Shown here: piece by piece, positions 9,064-18,114 of the stretch | Layout of the letters: each line of letters starts with the position of its first letter | Numbering within the stretch: position 1 is the first letter of the stretch | NCBI GenBank assembly: GCA_905182815.1 | Contig: CAJJCX010000002.1 | Coordinates: 1 to 64,000, forward strand | DNA: 64,000 bases | DNA from: an uncultured Candidatus Thioglobus sp. | Lineage (GTDB): Bacteria > Pseudomonadota > Gammaproteobacteria > PS1 > Pseudothioglobaceae | Direction of reading: 5' to 3' | Made by a program: the position numbers and the translations under genes | Notes under the pieces: model-generated | Databases searched by the model: none | What the model saw: the letters and a program-made list of their open reading frames with translations, nothing else | Told to the model about the DNA's origin: nothing

Positions 9064-9542
9064 TAATTGGCCTTATTTTCAGTAACTATTACGCCGTCTT
9101 CATCGGCATAAATATATTCATTTGGATTAAATTTTACATTTGAAAAAGAGACATTTATATTTCTTTTTCCAATTCCTTTTTTAACACTTTTTAATGGGCA
9201 AACGCCAAGAGCTCTTATGCCAATTGGCATTAAATTTATGGCTACTGAATCCCTGATCAATCCATAGATAATAATTCCTTCCCAGCCATTCCTGATTGCA
9301 TCAGATGCCCTTTTATCACCTAGCATTGCGCACTTCATAGAGCCACCTGCATCGATCACTAATACAGATCCCTTGCCATGAGTATTTAAAGCCTGCTCAA
9401 CTAGGGAGTTGTCCTCAAAGCACTTAACAGTAACAATGCGACCTGAAAATGATTTTTTTAACCCATAACTTTTATATACGGGCTCTAAATACTGGACATT
9501 AGGGTGAAGCTTATCCGAAATATCACATGTCGATAGAGTCAT
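9063..9542 (-). CDS. rraA: RraA-family protein (RNase E regulator or HMG aldolase / oxaloacetate decarboxylase type)
   Basis: The 159-residue protein aligns along its length with E. coli RraA (TVKCFEDN, WEGIIIYG, YADEDGVIV). RraA proteins inhibit RNase E, while close homologues are divalent-metal pyruvate aldolases and oxaloacetate decarboxylases. This copy has GLIRDS, with the Arg-Asp pair of the aldolase branch, where E. coli RraA has Arg-Gln, so enzymatic activity is possible. I chose the ATG at 9542, with a GGAG site upstream, over the in-frame ATG at 9563. Both lie within the end of aceK, and the gene is coupled to glcB downstream. The fold is certain and the role open. Confidence 0.8.
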   Translation of the reverse strand: MTLSTCDISDKLHPNVQYLEPVYKSYGLKKSFSGRIVTVKCFEDNSLVEQALNTHGKGSVLVIDAGGSMKCAMLGDKRASDAIRNGWEGIIIYGLIRDSVAINLMPIGIRALGVCPLKSVKKGIGKRNINVSFSNVKFNPNEYIYADEDGVIVTENKAN

Positions 9543-11334
9543 CCGTTTCTCCATATATTTCACTCATACGTTTTTCTGATCCATATGGATAATAATCCAT
9601 GACCCCGTTGTTCTTAATTTTTTCTTGTATTGAAATCCAGTAATTTGCATCGAGAAGTTTTTTATAATTTCTATTAAATACTTCTTTCATATATGGATTT
9701 GGAAGCATGAAATATCTAAATTCTTCTGGAAAGACGTCATTCTGACCAACGTAATACCAGGGCTCAGAGGCAAGCTCTTGCTCGTATGTCTTGGATTCAG
9801 GAATCTTTTTAAAGACGGGCGTGCTCATTAAGGTAATTTCGTCATAGTCATAAAAGACGACTCTATTTTGGCGAGTTACTCCAAAGTTTTTTGTAAGCAT
9901 GTCGCCTGGAAAAATATTTGAGTTAATTAGCTCATCTATCGCTTTTCCATAATCATTAATTATGTTTGTTTGCTGTTCTTTAGTAGCAGTTTCAAGATAC
10001 ATATTGAGTGGCGTCATTTTATTTTCAATGTACATATGCTTAATGATTAACAGGTCCCCCTCAATTTCAATATTTGAGCCTGCTTTTCTCTTCAACTCTT
10101 CTAATAATGCATCATCGATATCTTTTAACGGAAAGGCAACATTTGAAAACTCCCATGTATCTGCTAATCTACCTATTCTTACGTGGTTTTTAACAAAGTA
10201 GTATCTATCCTTAACCATCTCTTTGGTGCCCATTTTAGGAGGTGCAAAGCGGTCGTTGATAATTTTGAATACATAGGGGTACATTGGAAAAGTAAAGACA
10301 GACATAACCATGCCCTTGATACCGGGTGCAATTATTAACTTTTCACTAGTAATTTTTGAGTACTTGAGAAAATGTCGGTATAACAAAGTTTTGCCTTGCT
10401 TATGAAGCCCAATTGCGCTGTATAGAACTGCCCTAGTTTTTCCTGGCAAAATCTCTTTTAAATATTCAACAATTGCAGAGGGGTAGTCTGTTGTAATAAA
10501 AAAGTACGATCTTGAAAAGCTAAAAACAATGGATATCCCTCCAACTTCAGTGAGAAGGCTGTCGACGTATAAACCTTTCTTTTCATCATTTAATAGAGCA
10601 ATAAGGAGCGGCCTATCTGAGTGGAGCTGAGAGACAATTTTGCCTACAATGTAGGCGCATTTTCCTCTGATAAAAGGGGTACTAATGACTTGAATCTCGA
10701 AAACTTCAGAGTCTAGTCGCGGCATCTGGCTATAAAGCTGCTCTTTTAATCTTTGGATATCTTGACTGAGATTACCAAACTCACATTTAAAATTGTAGCT
10801 ATCAAGAATAGATGTAAAGGCTTCGCTCAGCTGACCGTCTTCAACAAAGTAGCTGTCAATTACTGGTTCATCCATGTCAATATAATTCAGTGACACACAT
10901 GGCCTTGTAAAAATAAACTGGTTATTATAAAAACTTCTTGAAAAGATCCTACAAAATACCGAGTTATAGAAGGTTTCAGCTAGCTCAGGCTGCTTGTGTT
11001 CAGTTATTAGTTCAATGTAGACATGCTTTGTATTTTTCCAGAATTCAGAGTTAAACTTCTCCATACTAGGTGATTCATTGAATTCAGCCTTTGCGCCATA
11101 GAGAGTTTGTTTTTTTAACTCTAAAGATAGTTTTTTACAAAAGTAATCAACTTGTTCATCATAGAAATTAAGTCTTAATTTTGAATCGTCTTCTATTTTT
11201 TGCCATTCTCTCTCCTCAAAACACCTTTTTGCCTCTATAGAAGCACTCTTAATATTTTGGTAATGATACTCAAAGCCAATTAAAATCTTTTTAGCAATTG
11301 ATAAAGAGAGCTTTTGAGATGAGTTACTAAGCAT
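9523..11334 (-). CDS. aceK: Isocitrate dehydrogenase kinase/phosphatase
   Basis: Bifunctional enzyme that phosphorylates isocitrate dehydrogenase to divert isocitrate into the glyoxylate shunt and reverses this when needed. The N-terminal regulatory half spans about 1-310. The kinase half carries the ATP loop APGIKGMVMSVFTFP, the lysine segment YVFKIINDRFAPPK, and the catalytic and metal segments NIFPGDMLTKNFG and VVFYDYDEI. At 603 residues it is slightly longer than E. coli AceK (578). It lies 65 bp downstream of aceA, behind a perfect hairpin that may lower its expression. Its presence implies a complete TCA cycle with phosphorylation-controlled ICDH. Confidence 0.93.
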   Translation of the reverse strand: MLSNSSQKLSLSIAKKILIGFEYHYQNIKSASIEAKRCFEEREWQKIEDDSKLRLNFYDEQVDYFCKKLSLELKKQTLYGAKAEFNESPSMEKFNSEFWKNTKHVYIELITEHKQPELAETFYNSVFCRIFSRSFYNNQFIFTRPCVSLNYIDMDEPVIDSYFVEDGQLSEAFTSILDSYNFKCEFGNLSQDIQRLKEQLYSQMPRLDSEVFEIQVISTPFIRGKCAYIVGKIVSQLHSDRPLLIALLNDEKKGLYVDSLLTEVGGISIVFSFSRSYFFITTDYPSAIVEYLKEILPGKTRAVLYSAIGLHKQGKTLLYRHFLKYSKITSEKLIIAPGIKGMVMSVFTFPMYPYVFKIINDRFAPPKMGTKEMVKDRYYFVKNHVRIGRLADTWEFSNVAFPLKDIDDALLEELKRKAGSNIEIEGDLLIIKHMYIENKMTPLNMYLETATKEQQTNIINDYGKAIDELINSNIFPGDMLTKNFGVTRQNRVVFYDYDEITLMSTPVFKKIPESKTYEQELASEPWYYVGQNDVFPEEFRYFMLPNPYMKEVFNRNYKKLLDANYWISIQEKIKNNGVMDYYPYGSEKRMSEIYGETDDSIDM

Positions 11335-11354
11335 AATAAATAGTTACCAGTTAA

Positions 11355-11379
11355 AAGCCTTCTTTAATCAAGAAGGCTT
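11355..11379 (-). terminator. Intra-operon hairpin between aceA and aceK
   Basis: AAGCCTTCTT (11355-11364) and AAGAAGGCTT (11370-11379) form a perfect 10-bp stem with a 5-nt loop. Read in operon direction (minus strand) it is followed by only a short T run (CTTTTAAC). It is therefore more likely a partial terminator or 3'-end stabiliser of aceA mRNA than a full stop. Confidence 0.6.
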
Positions 11380-11399
11380 GATACATAGCAGCTCAAAAC

Positions 11400-12707
11400 T
11401 TAGCTAAACTGCTCTTCTTCAGTTGAACCTTTTAATGCAGTAACCGATGACTCACCACCCTGTATTACAGTTGTAACGTCATCAAAATATCCTGCACCAA
11501 CTTCTTGCTGATGAGATGCAAAAGTATAACCTTTCTTAGCAGCATCAAACTCAGGCTCTTGGACCTTATTCACATAATGCTTCATGCCTTCACCTTTTGC
11601 GTAATCATATGCAAGGTCAAACATGTTATACCACATGTTATGGATTCCAGCCAAAGTGATAAATTGATACTTATATCCCATCGCTGAAATATCTTCTTGG
11701 AAAGATGCAATTTGACTGTCACTTAGATTCTTTTTCCAGTTAAATGATGGCGAACAATTGTATGCAAGCAACTGATTAGGGTTTTCAGCTAAAACAGCTT
11801 CAGCAAATTCACGCGCAAAGCCAAGATCTGGTTTCCCAGTTTCACACCAAACCAGGTCAGCATAAGGGGCGTAAGCTACTCCTCTTGATATTGACTGCTC
11901 TAATCCATTTTTAACGATATAAAACCCTTCAGCAGTTCTTTTCCCGGTAACAAATGGAGCGTCATAAGGATCTACATCTGAAGTTAGAAGGTTCGCGGCC
12001 TCTGCATCAGTTCTTGCAAGAAGGAGTGTAGGGACGCCCATAACATCTGAAGCTAAGCGAGCAGATATTAATTTTTGAACTGCCTCTTGAGTTGGAACTA
12101 AAACTTTACCACCCATATGGCCACATTTTTTAACTGCAGCTAATTGATCTTCAAAGTGAGCGCCAGCAGCGCCACTAGTAATCATATTTTTCATTAATTC
12201 AAATGAATTTAATACACCTCCAAATCCAGCTTCTGCATCTGCCACAATTGGCAAAAAGAAATCAATAAATTTATCATCACCAGGATTAATTCCTTGAGCC
12301 CATTGAATCTCATCCGCTCTTTTAAAGGTGTTGTTAATTCGTCTAACCATAGTAGGGACAGAGTCATATGCGTAGAGTGATTGATCTGGATACATTGTTT
12401 CAGATGTATTTCCATCTGCAGCAACTTGCCAGCCTGAAAGGTAGACTGCTTCAATTCCAGCTTTAGCCTGCTGCATAGCCTGTCCTGCAGTAATAGCGCC
12501 CATAGAGTTTACATAGCCTTTCTTAGCTGAACCATTAACAAGATCCCATAGCTTTTCAGCGCCTCTTCTGGCATAAGTGCATTCTGGTTGAACAGATCCA
12601 CGGAGCCTAACAACATCTTCTGCAGAATAAGTACGCTTTACGTTCGACCATCGAGGGTTTTCTTTCCAATCTTTTTCTAGGGCTTTAATTTGCTCTTCTC
12701 TATTCAT
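11400..12707 (-). CDS. aceA: Isocitrate lyase
   Basis: Cleaves isocitrate to succinate and glyoxylate, the first step of the glyoxylate shunt. The active-site signature KKCGHMGGK is at residues 193-201 with catalytic Cys195. Metal-site segments such as [12 protein letters not shown] (about 153-164) and the downstream [15 protein letters not shown] loop are present. Its 435 residues match the short bacterial form (E. coli 434). A strong AAGGAGAT site precedes the ATG at 12707. It is first in the operon with aceK, rraA and glcB, and is divergent from an IclR-type regulator. Confidence 0.95.
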   Translation of the reverse strand: MNREEQIKALEKDWKENPRWSNVKRTYSAEDVVRLRGSVQPECTYARRGAEKLWDLVNGSAKKGYVNSMGAITAGQAMQQAKAGIEAVYLSGWQVAADGNTSETMYPDQSLYAYDSVPTMVRRINNTFKRADEIQWAQGINPGDDKFIDFFLPIVADAEAGFGGVLNSFELMKNMITSGAAGAHFEDQLAAVKKCGHMGGKVLVPTQEAVQKLISARLASDVMGVPTLLLARTDAEAANLLTSDVDPYDAPFVTGKRTAEGFYIVKNGLEQSISRGVAYAPYADLVWCETGKPDLGFAREFAEAVLAENPNQLLAYNCSPSFNWKKNLSDSQIASFQEDISAMGYKYQFITLAGIHNMWYNMFDLAYDYAKGEGMKHYVNKVQEPEFDAAKKGYTFASHQQEVGAGYFDDVTTVIQGGESSVTALKGSTEEEQFS

Positions 12708-12791
12708 TAGTATCTCCTTTTAATTTGGTTGTGTTTATATTGCTTTTATCTACTCAAGCTTCTGAAATAGCTACTATTTACTTATATTTGA

Positions 12792-12821
12792 ATAATACCA
12801 ATTAAAAGATAATATGATCAA
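12792..12821 (-). promoter_or_regulatory. Candidate aceA promoter with extended -10
   Basis: On the minus strand TTGATC (12821-12816), an 18-bp spacer and TATTAT (12797-12792) preceded by TGG make a sigma-70 promoter with an extended -10. The start point would be near 12785, giving a leader of about 78 nt. The palindrome at 12847-12861 lies just upstream of its -35. Confidence 0.45.
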
Positions 12822-12846
12822 ATAATTTCACTATATAATATAATTT

Positions 12847-12861
12847 TTTCATAATATGAAA
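12847..12861. promoter_or_regulatory. Candidate IclR-family operator palindrome
   Basis: TTTCATAATATGAAA is a perfect inverted repeat with 7-bp arms and a one-base centre. IclR-family operators are commonly about 15-bp palindromes of this form. It ends 4 bp before the regulator's ATG and lies upstream of the aceA -35, so it could serve both autoregulation and control of the ace operon. Confidence 0.45.
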
Positions 12862-12865
12862 TAAA

Positions 12866-13555
12866 ATGAAACCTAGGTCTATTGATAAAAGTTACAACGC
12901 AATCGAAAAGTGCTTACAAATCTTGTCAATGTTTTCATTGGATAAATCTCAATTCTCAATAAAGGAGATCTGTGATCAGTTAAATTTTAATGTCTCAACT
13001 GCATATCGAATTCTAAGTACGCTTGAAGATTATGGCTACGTTTCAAGACTTAAGAATAAGAAGTACGTTGTGGGAACTCAGGCTCTTTATTTAAGCGCTA
13101 TATATACGCAAAGTAATCATCTTGAGCAGATACGTCCTATAGTTGATAGGATCAGAGATATATCTGATGAAACTGCATCTTTCTTTGTTGAAGAAGATAA
13201 TATGCGTATATGTTTATATAGAGCACACTCAAGAGATGAGATCAGACATAACATTGAGCAGGGCTCTCGTTTAGAGCTCAATCGTGGTGCCTCTGGGCGA
13301 ATTATCTTAGCTTTTGGTAAGCGTAAAAATGACAAGCAGGGTTTTTATAAAGATATTCGTGATAAAGGCTATTACTTGTCAATAAATGAACACAATGCTG
13401 CGCTCTTTGCACTCGCCGTACCTGTCATTTCTAATAGTAATAAATTTGTTGGTGCTATTGTAGTATCAGGCCCTATTAGCCGATTTGACGATGACCAAAA
13501 ATCAATTCTTCTTCAGCTGCTTAACGATCAGCTTCAAAACATTGTAATGCCTTAA
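12866..13555 (+). CDS. IclR-family transcriptional regulator
   Basis: The 229-residue protein has an N-terminal winged helix-turn-helix (about 8-70, with SIKEICDQLNFNVSTAYRILSTLEDYGYV) and a C-terminal IclR effector domain (about 75-229, with ELNRGASGRIILAF and ALAVPVISNSNKFVGAIVVSGP). It is divergent from aceA and 80 bp upstream of betB. By position it may control the glyoxylate operon, as IclR does in enterics, or choline catabolism; the sequence cannot decide. The leader has no clear Shine-Dalgarno site, and a perfect 15-bp palindrome sits just before the start. Confidence 0.88.
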   Translation: MKPRSIDKSYNAIEKCLQILSMFSLDKSQFSIKEICDQLNFNVSTAYRILSTLEDYGYVSRLKNKKYVVGTQALYLSAIYTQSNHLEQIRPIVDRIRDISDETASFFVEEDNMRICLYRAHSRDEIRHNIEQGSRLELNRGASGRIILAFGKRKNDKQGFYKDIRDKGYYLSINEHNAALFALAVPVISNSNKFVGAIVVSGPISRFDDDQKSILLQLLNDQLQNIVMP

Positions 13556-13635
13556 TATTTTGATTAATTAATTTACTTACAGTGAGTTCATAGAATGTAT
13601 CATTGTTTTTTACAATTTGATACTTATTAAGGTTT

Positions 13636-15090
13636 ATGATAGAACATTTATATATTCATGGCGCCTATTTAAAATCTAATTCTAGTGAAACTTTTGAGTC
13701 TATTAACCCTGCAAATGGGCAAGTTATAGCTCTTATAGACCAAGCTAGTGAGAGTGATGTTGAGGCAGCTATTAAATCAGCTGAGAAGGGTTTTGCTGTG
13801 TGGAGCAAGATGACGGCCGTTGAAAGAGGCCGAATCTTACTAAAAGCAGTTTCTATTTTGCGTGAAAGAAACAATGAACTTGCTGCATTAGAGGTTGCTG
13901 ATTGCGGCAAGCCATTACAGGAAGCTAATTGTGTTGATATCCATTCTGGTGCAGATGTAATTGAATATTATGCGGGCATTGCCCCGGGTTTGCAGGGCGC
14001 TCAGCAAGATTTAAACTCGAGTACCTTTTACATTTCAAAAAGAGAGCCTTTAGGGGTTTGTGCTGGTATTGGTGCTTGGAACTATCCTATTCAAATTGCT
14101 TGCTGGAAATCTGCTGCTTGTTTGGCTGCTGGGAATTCAATGGTATTTAAACCTTCTGAAGAAACTCCACTTAGCGTTTTAAAACTTGCTGAAATATATA
14201 CAGAAGCAGGGATGCCTCCAGGAGTATTTAATGTCGTCCAAGGTGACTATCGCGTAGGCCAGTACTTAACTCGACATCCAAGAGTTGCTAAAATTTCTTT
14301 TACTGGAGAAAGTGGAACGGGAAAGAAGATAATGGCAGATGCAGCTGGAAGCCTTAAAGAGGTAACTTTGGAGCTTGGAGGTAAGTCGCCATTAATTATT
14401 TTTAATGACGCTGATATTGATAATGCAATCTCTGGAGCGCTTCTTGCAAACTTCTATACTCAAGGTGAGGTTTGCACCAATGGAACAAGGGTGTTTGTGC
14501 AATCTGGTATTTACGATAAATTTATAGAAAAAGTCTGTCAGAGAAGTAAAAAAATAAAACTAGGTGATCCAATGGATTTAGATACTCAGATGGGCGCTTT
14601 AATAAGCTCAAAGCATCTTGATAAGGTTATGGATTATATTGATAAAGCTAAAAAATCAGGCGCTCGACTTGTTCTTGGTGGAAATCGTCATAAATCCAAA
14701 GAAACAGAAAATGGGTTTTTTGTAGAGCCAACAATTTTTGCAGATTGTAAAGACGATTCTGAGCACGTTACTGATGAAATTTTTGGGCCAGTAATGTCCA
14801 TTCTGCGCTTTGATGATGAGGCAGAAGTAATTGGCAGGGCAAACGATACTAAGTTTGGTTTAGCGGCTGGCGTTTTTACGCAAAACATTAATCGGGCGCA
14901 CCGAGTTATTAATCAATTAGAGGCAGGAATTTGCTGGATTAATAGTTGGGGAGATTCTCCTGCTGAAATGCCAGTTGGAGGCTATAAAGAGTCTGGAATA
15001 GGCCGTGAAAATGGCCCCGAAACTTTGAAGAGCTATACACAAATTAAAAGTATTTTTGTTCGGTTGGATGACGTTGAGAGTCCTTATTAA
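13636..15090 (+). CDS. betB: Betaine aldehyde dehydrogenase
   Basis: NAD(P)-dependent aldehyde dehydrogenase, most likely oxidising betaine aldehyde to glycine betaine. Catalytic Glu246 is in [10 protein letters not shown] and nucleophile Cys280 in [14 protein letters not shown], the cysteine context typical of BetB. The Rossmann segment [13 protein letters not shown] lies at about 221-233. At 484 residues it is close to E. coli BetB (490). Choline dehydrogenase follows 17 bp downstream, which supports the substrate over other family members such as aminobutyraldehyde dehydrogenase. Confidence 0.9.
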   Translation: MIEHLYIHGAYLKSNSSETFESINPANGQVIALIDQASESDVEAAIKSAEKGFAVWSKMTAVERGRILLKAVSILRERNNELAALEVADCGKPLQEANCVDIHSGADVIEYYAGIAPGLQGAQQDLNSSTFYISKREPLGVCAGIGAWNYPIQIACWKSAACLAAGNSMVFKPSEETPLSVLKLAEIYTEAGMPPGVFNVVQGDYRVGQYLTRHPRVAKISFTGESGTGKKIMADAAGSLKEVTLELGGKSPLIIFNDADIDNAISGALLANFYTQGEVCTNGTRVFVQSGIYDKFIEKVCQRSKKIKLGDPMDLDTQMGALISSKHLDKVMDYIDKAKKSGARLVLGGNRHKSKETENGFFVEPTIFADCKDDSEHVTDEIFGPVMSILRFDDEAEVIGRANDTKFGLAAGVFTQNINRAHRVINQLEAGICWINSWGDSPAEMPVGGYKESGIGRENGPETLKSYTQIKSIFVRLDDVESPY

Positions 15091-15107
15091 TATAGGCTAA
15101 GAAATAT

Positions 15108-16796
15108 ATGAGTAATGAGTTTGATTATATTGTTGTAGGTGCCGGTTCGGCGGGCTGCGTTTTGGCAAATCGTTTGACTGAGTCAGGTGAAAATAGAGTA
15201 TTACTTCTAGAAAATGGAGGTAGTGATAAAAACATAATGATTCAAATGCCAACTGCACTGTCATACCCTATGAATACTGATAAGTATGCATGGCAATTTC
15301 ATACTCAGCCAGAGCCTTTTCTTGATAATCGAAAAATGCATTGTCCTAGAGGCAAAGTGATGGGAGGTTCTTCCTCCATAAATGGAATGGTTTATGTGCG
15401 AGGCCATGCGCGTGATTTTGACCAATGGGAGGAGCAAGGGGCAGAGGGTTGGTCGTACAAAAATTGTCTGCCATATTTTAAGCGCTCTGAAAAATGGCAT
15501 TTGGGGGAAGATAACTACCGTGGAGGTAGTGGTCCTGTGGCAACTTCAAATGGTAATAACATGAAATTAAATCCTCTTTATCGAGCCTTTATTAATGCTG
15601 GAGTGGAGGCTGGTTATCCTGAAACTGCGGATTATAATGGTCAGCAACAGGAGGGCTTTGGTCCAATGCACATGACCGTTGGAAGTGGTGTTCGCTCTTC
15701 TACATCAAATGCCTATATTAAGCCAGCTAAAAATAGATCAAACCTTACAATACTAACTGGAGTGCTTGTTCAGCGAGTAATTCTAAAGAATAAAGTTGCA
15801 ACTGGAGTTGAGTATTCAATTAACGGTCAAACTAAAATATTGAATGCGAATACAGAGGTGATACTTTGTGCTGGGTCAATTGGTTCACCTCAGCTACTTC
15901 AGTTATCTGGGATTGGTCCAAAAAATGTTCTAAAAGATGCTGGAGTTGAGCTGCAACATGAATTGCCGGGTGTTGGCGAGAATCTTCAGGACCATCTTGA
16001 GGTATATTTTCAATATCATTGTAAAAAGCCAATTACACTTAACAGTAAATTAAACTTATTTAGTAAGGGTCTTATTGGTGTGCGCTGGATTCTATCTAAG
16101 TCAGGACTCGGCGCAACAAATCATTTTGAGTCTTGTGGTTTTATTCGTTCTCGTGCAGGCCTTGAGTGGCCTAATATTCAGTATCATTTTCTCCCAGCTG
16201 CAATGCGATATGATGGAAACGCAGCAATGAAGGGGCATGGGTATCAAGTTCATGCAGGCGTCAATAAAGTTAGCAGTCGGGGCAGCATTAAGATTAATAG
16301 CTCAGACCCGCAAGCTAAGCCAACAATCCTATTTAACTATTTGGAGAGCGAGCAAGATAGACAAGATTGGCGTGATTGTATTCGATTGACTCGTGAGGTT
16401 TTAAGTCAACCAGCACTGGACGAATATAATGCGGGTGAAGCAAGCCCAGGATTAGAGGTAAGTAGTGATGATCAAATAGATTCTTGGGTTAGGGCAAATG
16501 TTGAAAGCGCTTACCACCCATCTTGTTCTTGCAAAATGGGTGACTTAAGTGACCCTATGACCGTTGTTGATAATCAAGGTAAAGTAAATGGTATTGAAAA
16601 GTTAAGAGTAATTGATTCTTCTATATTTCCAACAATTCCAAATGGAAATCTTAATGGACCAACAATTATGTTAGCTGAAAAAATGGCGGATATCGTATTA
16701 GGAAATAAGCCACTCAAAGCTTCTGAAGCCGATGTATGGATTGATTCAGATTGGCAAAAAACCCAACGATCAGGCCGACCTAATAGGGCGTCGTAA
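15108..16796 (+). CDS. betA: Choline dehydrogenase
   Basis: FAD-dependent GMC oxidoreductase expected to oxidise choline to betaine aldehyde at the membrane, passing electrons to the respiratory chain. Visible are the N-terminal dinucleotide site [15 protein letters not shown] (about 8-22), the GMC signatures [18 protein letters not shown] and [17 protein letters not shown], and the C-terminal catalytic His in [11 protein letters not shown], with a GMC C-terminal asparagine region ([11 protein letters not shown]). Length of 562 is normal. It forms an operon with betB. No betT or ABC choline transporter is in the window. Confidence 0.9.
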   Translation: MSNEFDYIVVGAGSAGCVLANRLTESGENRVLLLENGGSDKNIMIQMPTALSYPMNTDKYAWQFHTQPEPFLDNRKMHCPRGKVMGGSSSINGMVYVRGHARDFDQWEEQGAEGWSYKNCLPYFKRSEKWHLGEDNYRGGSGPVATSNGNNMKLNPLYRAFINAGVEAGYPETADYNGQQQEGFGPMHMTVGSGVRSSTSNAYIKPAKNRSNLTILTGVLVQRVILKNKVATGVEYSINGQTKILNANTEVILCAGSIGSPQLLQLSGIGPKNVLKDAGVELQHELPGVGENLQDHLEVYFQYHCKKPITLNSKLNLFSKGLIGVRWILSKSGLGATNHFESCGFIRSRAGLEWPNIQYHFLPAAMRYDGNAAMKGHGYQVHAGVNKVSSRGSIKINSSDPQAKPTILFNYLESEQDRQDWRDCIRLTREVLSQPALDEYNAGEASPGLEVSSDDQIDSWVRANVESAYHPSCSCKMGDLSDPMTVVDNQGKVNGIEKLRVIDSSIFPTIPNGNLNGPTIMLAEKMADIVLGNKPLKASEADVWIDSDWQKTQRSGRPNRAS

Positions 16797-16885
16797 AGTA
16801 AATAATTTTTCGTAAACAAAATAACTTGCTTATTCTTATAAACCCGTATAAAAATTACATCAATATAAATTACTAAAAATATGGC

Positions 16886-18088
16886 ATGGAAGTCGTAAAA
16901 TTAAATACTTATATAGTTGGTACCCCAAAGCCTCATATTGGTGGAATGTATTGGATCTTCCTTTCTATTGAAACTAAGTGCGGCATCGTTGGGATTGGAG
17001 AGATATATTCGGCCTCCTTTCATCCTGAAGTTGTTGTTAAGGCAACTGAAGATGTCTTTGAGCGATACCTAAAGGGCCATGACCCACATCATATTGAGCG
17101 CTTTTTCAGAGAGTGTTTTTCAAGTGGCTTTACTCAAAGGCCAGATTTGACAATGATGGGGGTATTAAGTGGGCTAGAGATGTCTTGTTGGGATATTATT
17201 GGAAAAGCTGCAAATAAGCCAATATATGAGCTTATAGGGGGCAAGGTTCATGACAAGCTAAGGTCATATACATATCTATACCCAAAAGACAAAAATGGAG
17301 TGCTTAATTATGATGATCCAGACTTAGGCGCTGAGTCTGCTATAAATTTTATGGAGCAGGGCTTTAGTGCAGTTAAGTTTGATCCAGCTGGCCCTTATTC
17401 AATATTCTCTGGACATCAAATATCACTGAGCCGCTTAAAGCACTGCGAAAATTATTGCCAAAAAGTAAGGGAGGCTGTTGGAGATAACTGTGACCTTCTT
17501 ATTGGAACTCATGGACAGTTAACTCCCGCTTCAGCTGTGCGGCTAGCTAAGAGGCTTGAAAAGTTTGACCCTTTGTGGTTTGAAGAGCCTGTTCCTCCGG
17601 GCCAGTCAAGTGCAATGGCAGAAGTTGCAAGTAAGACAAGTATTCCAGTTGCTACTGGAGAGCGCTTAACAACAAAGTATGAGTTTTTTGATATTTTAAA
17701 AAATAACTCTGCGTCAATAATTCAAATGAATTTAGGGCGAGTTGGCGGTATTTTAGAGGCCAAGAAAATTGCGAGCCTTTCTGAAGTTTTTTATGCTCAG
17801 ATTGCCCCGCATATTTATAATGGCCCAGTAGGAGCTGCAGCTAGTATACAGCTCGCTACTGCAACACCAAACTTCCTAATTATGGAAAGTATTGGGACTT
17901 GGGATGGCTTTCACTCAGATGTACTGATGCAGCCTCTTGATTGGAGTAAAGGAAATATTATTCCTTCAGATAAACCAGGATTAGGGATAGATCTTAACCT
18001 TAAAGTTATTGAAGCGAATTCACCTTATAAAGGAAAAAAGCTCCATCTTTCGATGGATACAAAACCTTACTATGTTGATGACGATTAA
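16886..18088 (+). CDS. Enolase-superfamily sugar-acid dehydratase-like protein (mandelate racemase/muconate lactonizing group)
   Basis: A 400-residue enolase-superfamily enzyme: N-terminal capping domain (about 1-130) and (beta/alpha)8 barrel. Metal and active-site candidates are the AVKFDPAGP lysine strand, LLIGTHGQLTP, WFEEPVPP, VATGERL and the QIAPHIYNGPVG histidine. The first metal ligand, usually Asp, is in a GTHG context, so the Asp is not obvious. It resembles sugar-acid dehydratases such as galactonate or mannonate dehydratase, but the substrate cannot be read from sequence. It lies 89 bp after betA and 26 bp before an oxidoreductase gene, perhaps forming a two-step pathway. Confidence 0.8.
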   Translation: MEVVKLNTYIVGTPKPHIGGMYWIFLSIETKCGIVGIGEIYSASFHPEVVVKATEDVFERYLKGHDPHHIERFFRECFSSGFTQRPDLTMMGVLSGLEMSCWDIIGKAANKPIYELIGGKVHDKLRSYTYLYPKDKNGVLNYDDPDLGAESAINFMEQGFSAVKFDPAGPYSIFSGHQISLSRLKHCENYCQKVREAVGDNCDLLIGTHGQLTPASAVRLAKRLEKFDPLWFEEPVPPGQSSAMAEVASKTSIPVATGERLTTKYEFFDILKNNSASIIQMNLGRVGGILEAKKIASLSEVFYAQIAPHIYNGPVGAAASIQLATATPNFLIMESIGTWDGFHSDVLMQPLDWSKGNIIPSDKPGLGIDLNLKVIEANSPYKGKKLHLSMDTKPYYVDDD

Positions 18089-18114
18089 AAATTTGTAGTT
18101 TTTTGGAGATTTAG

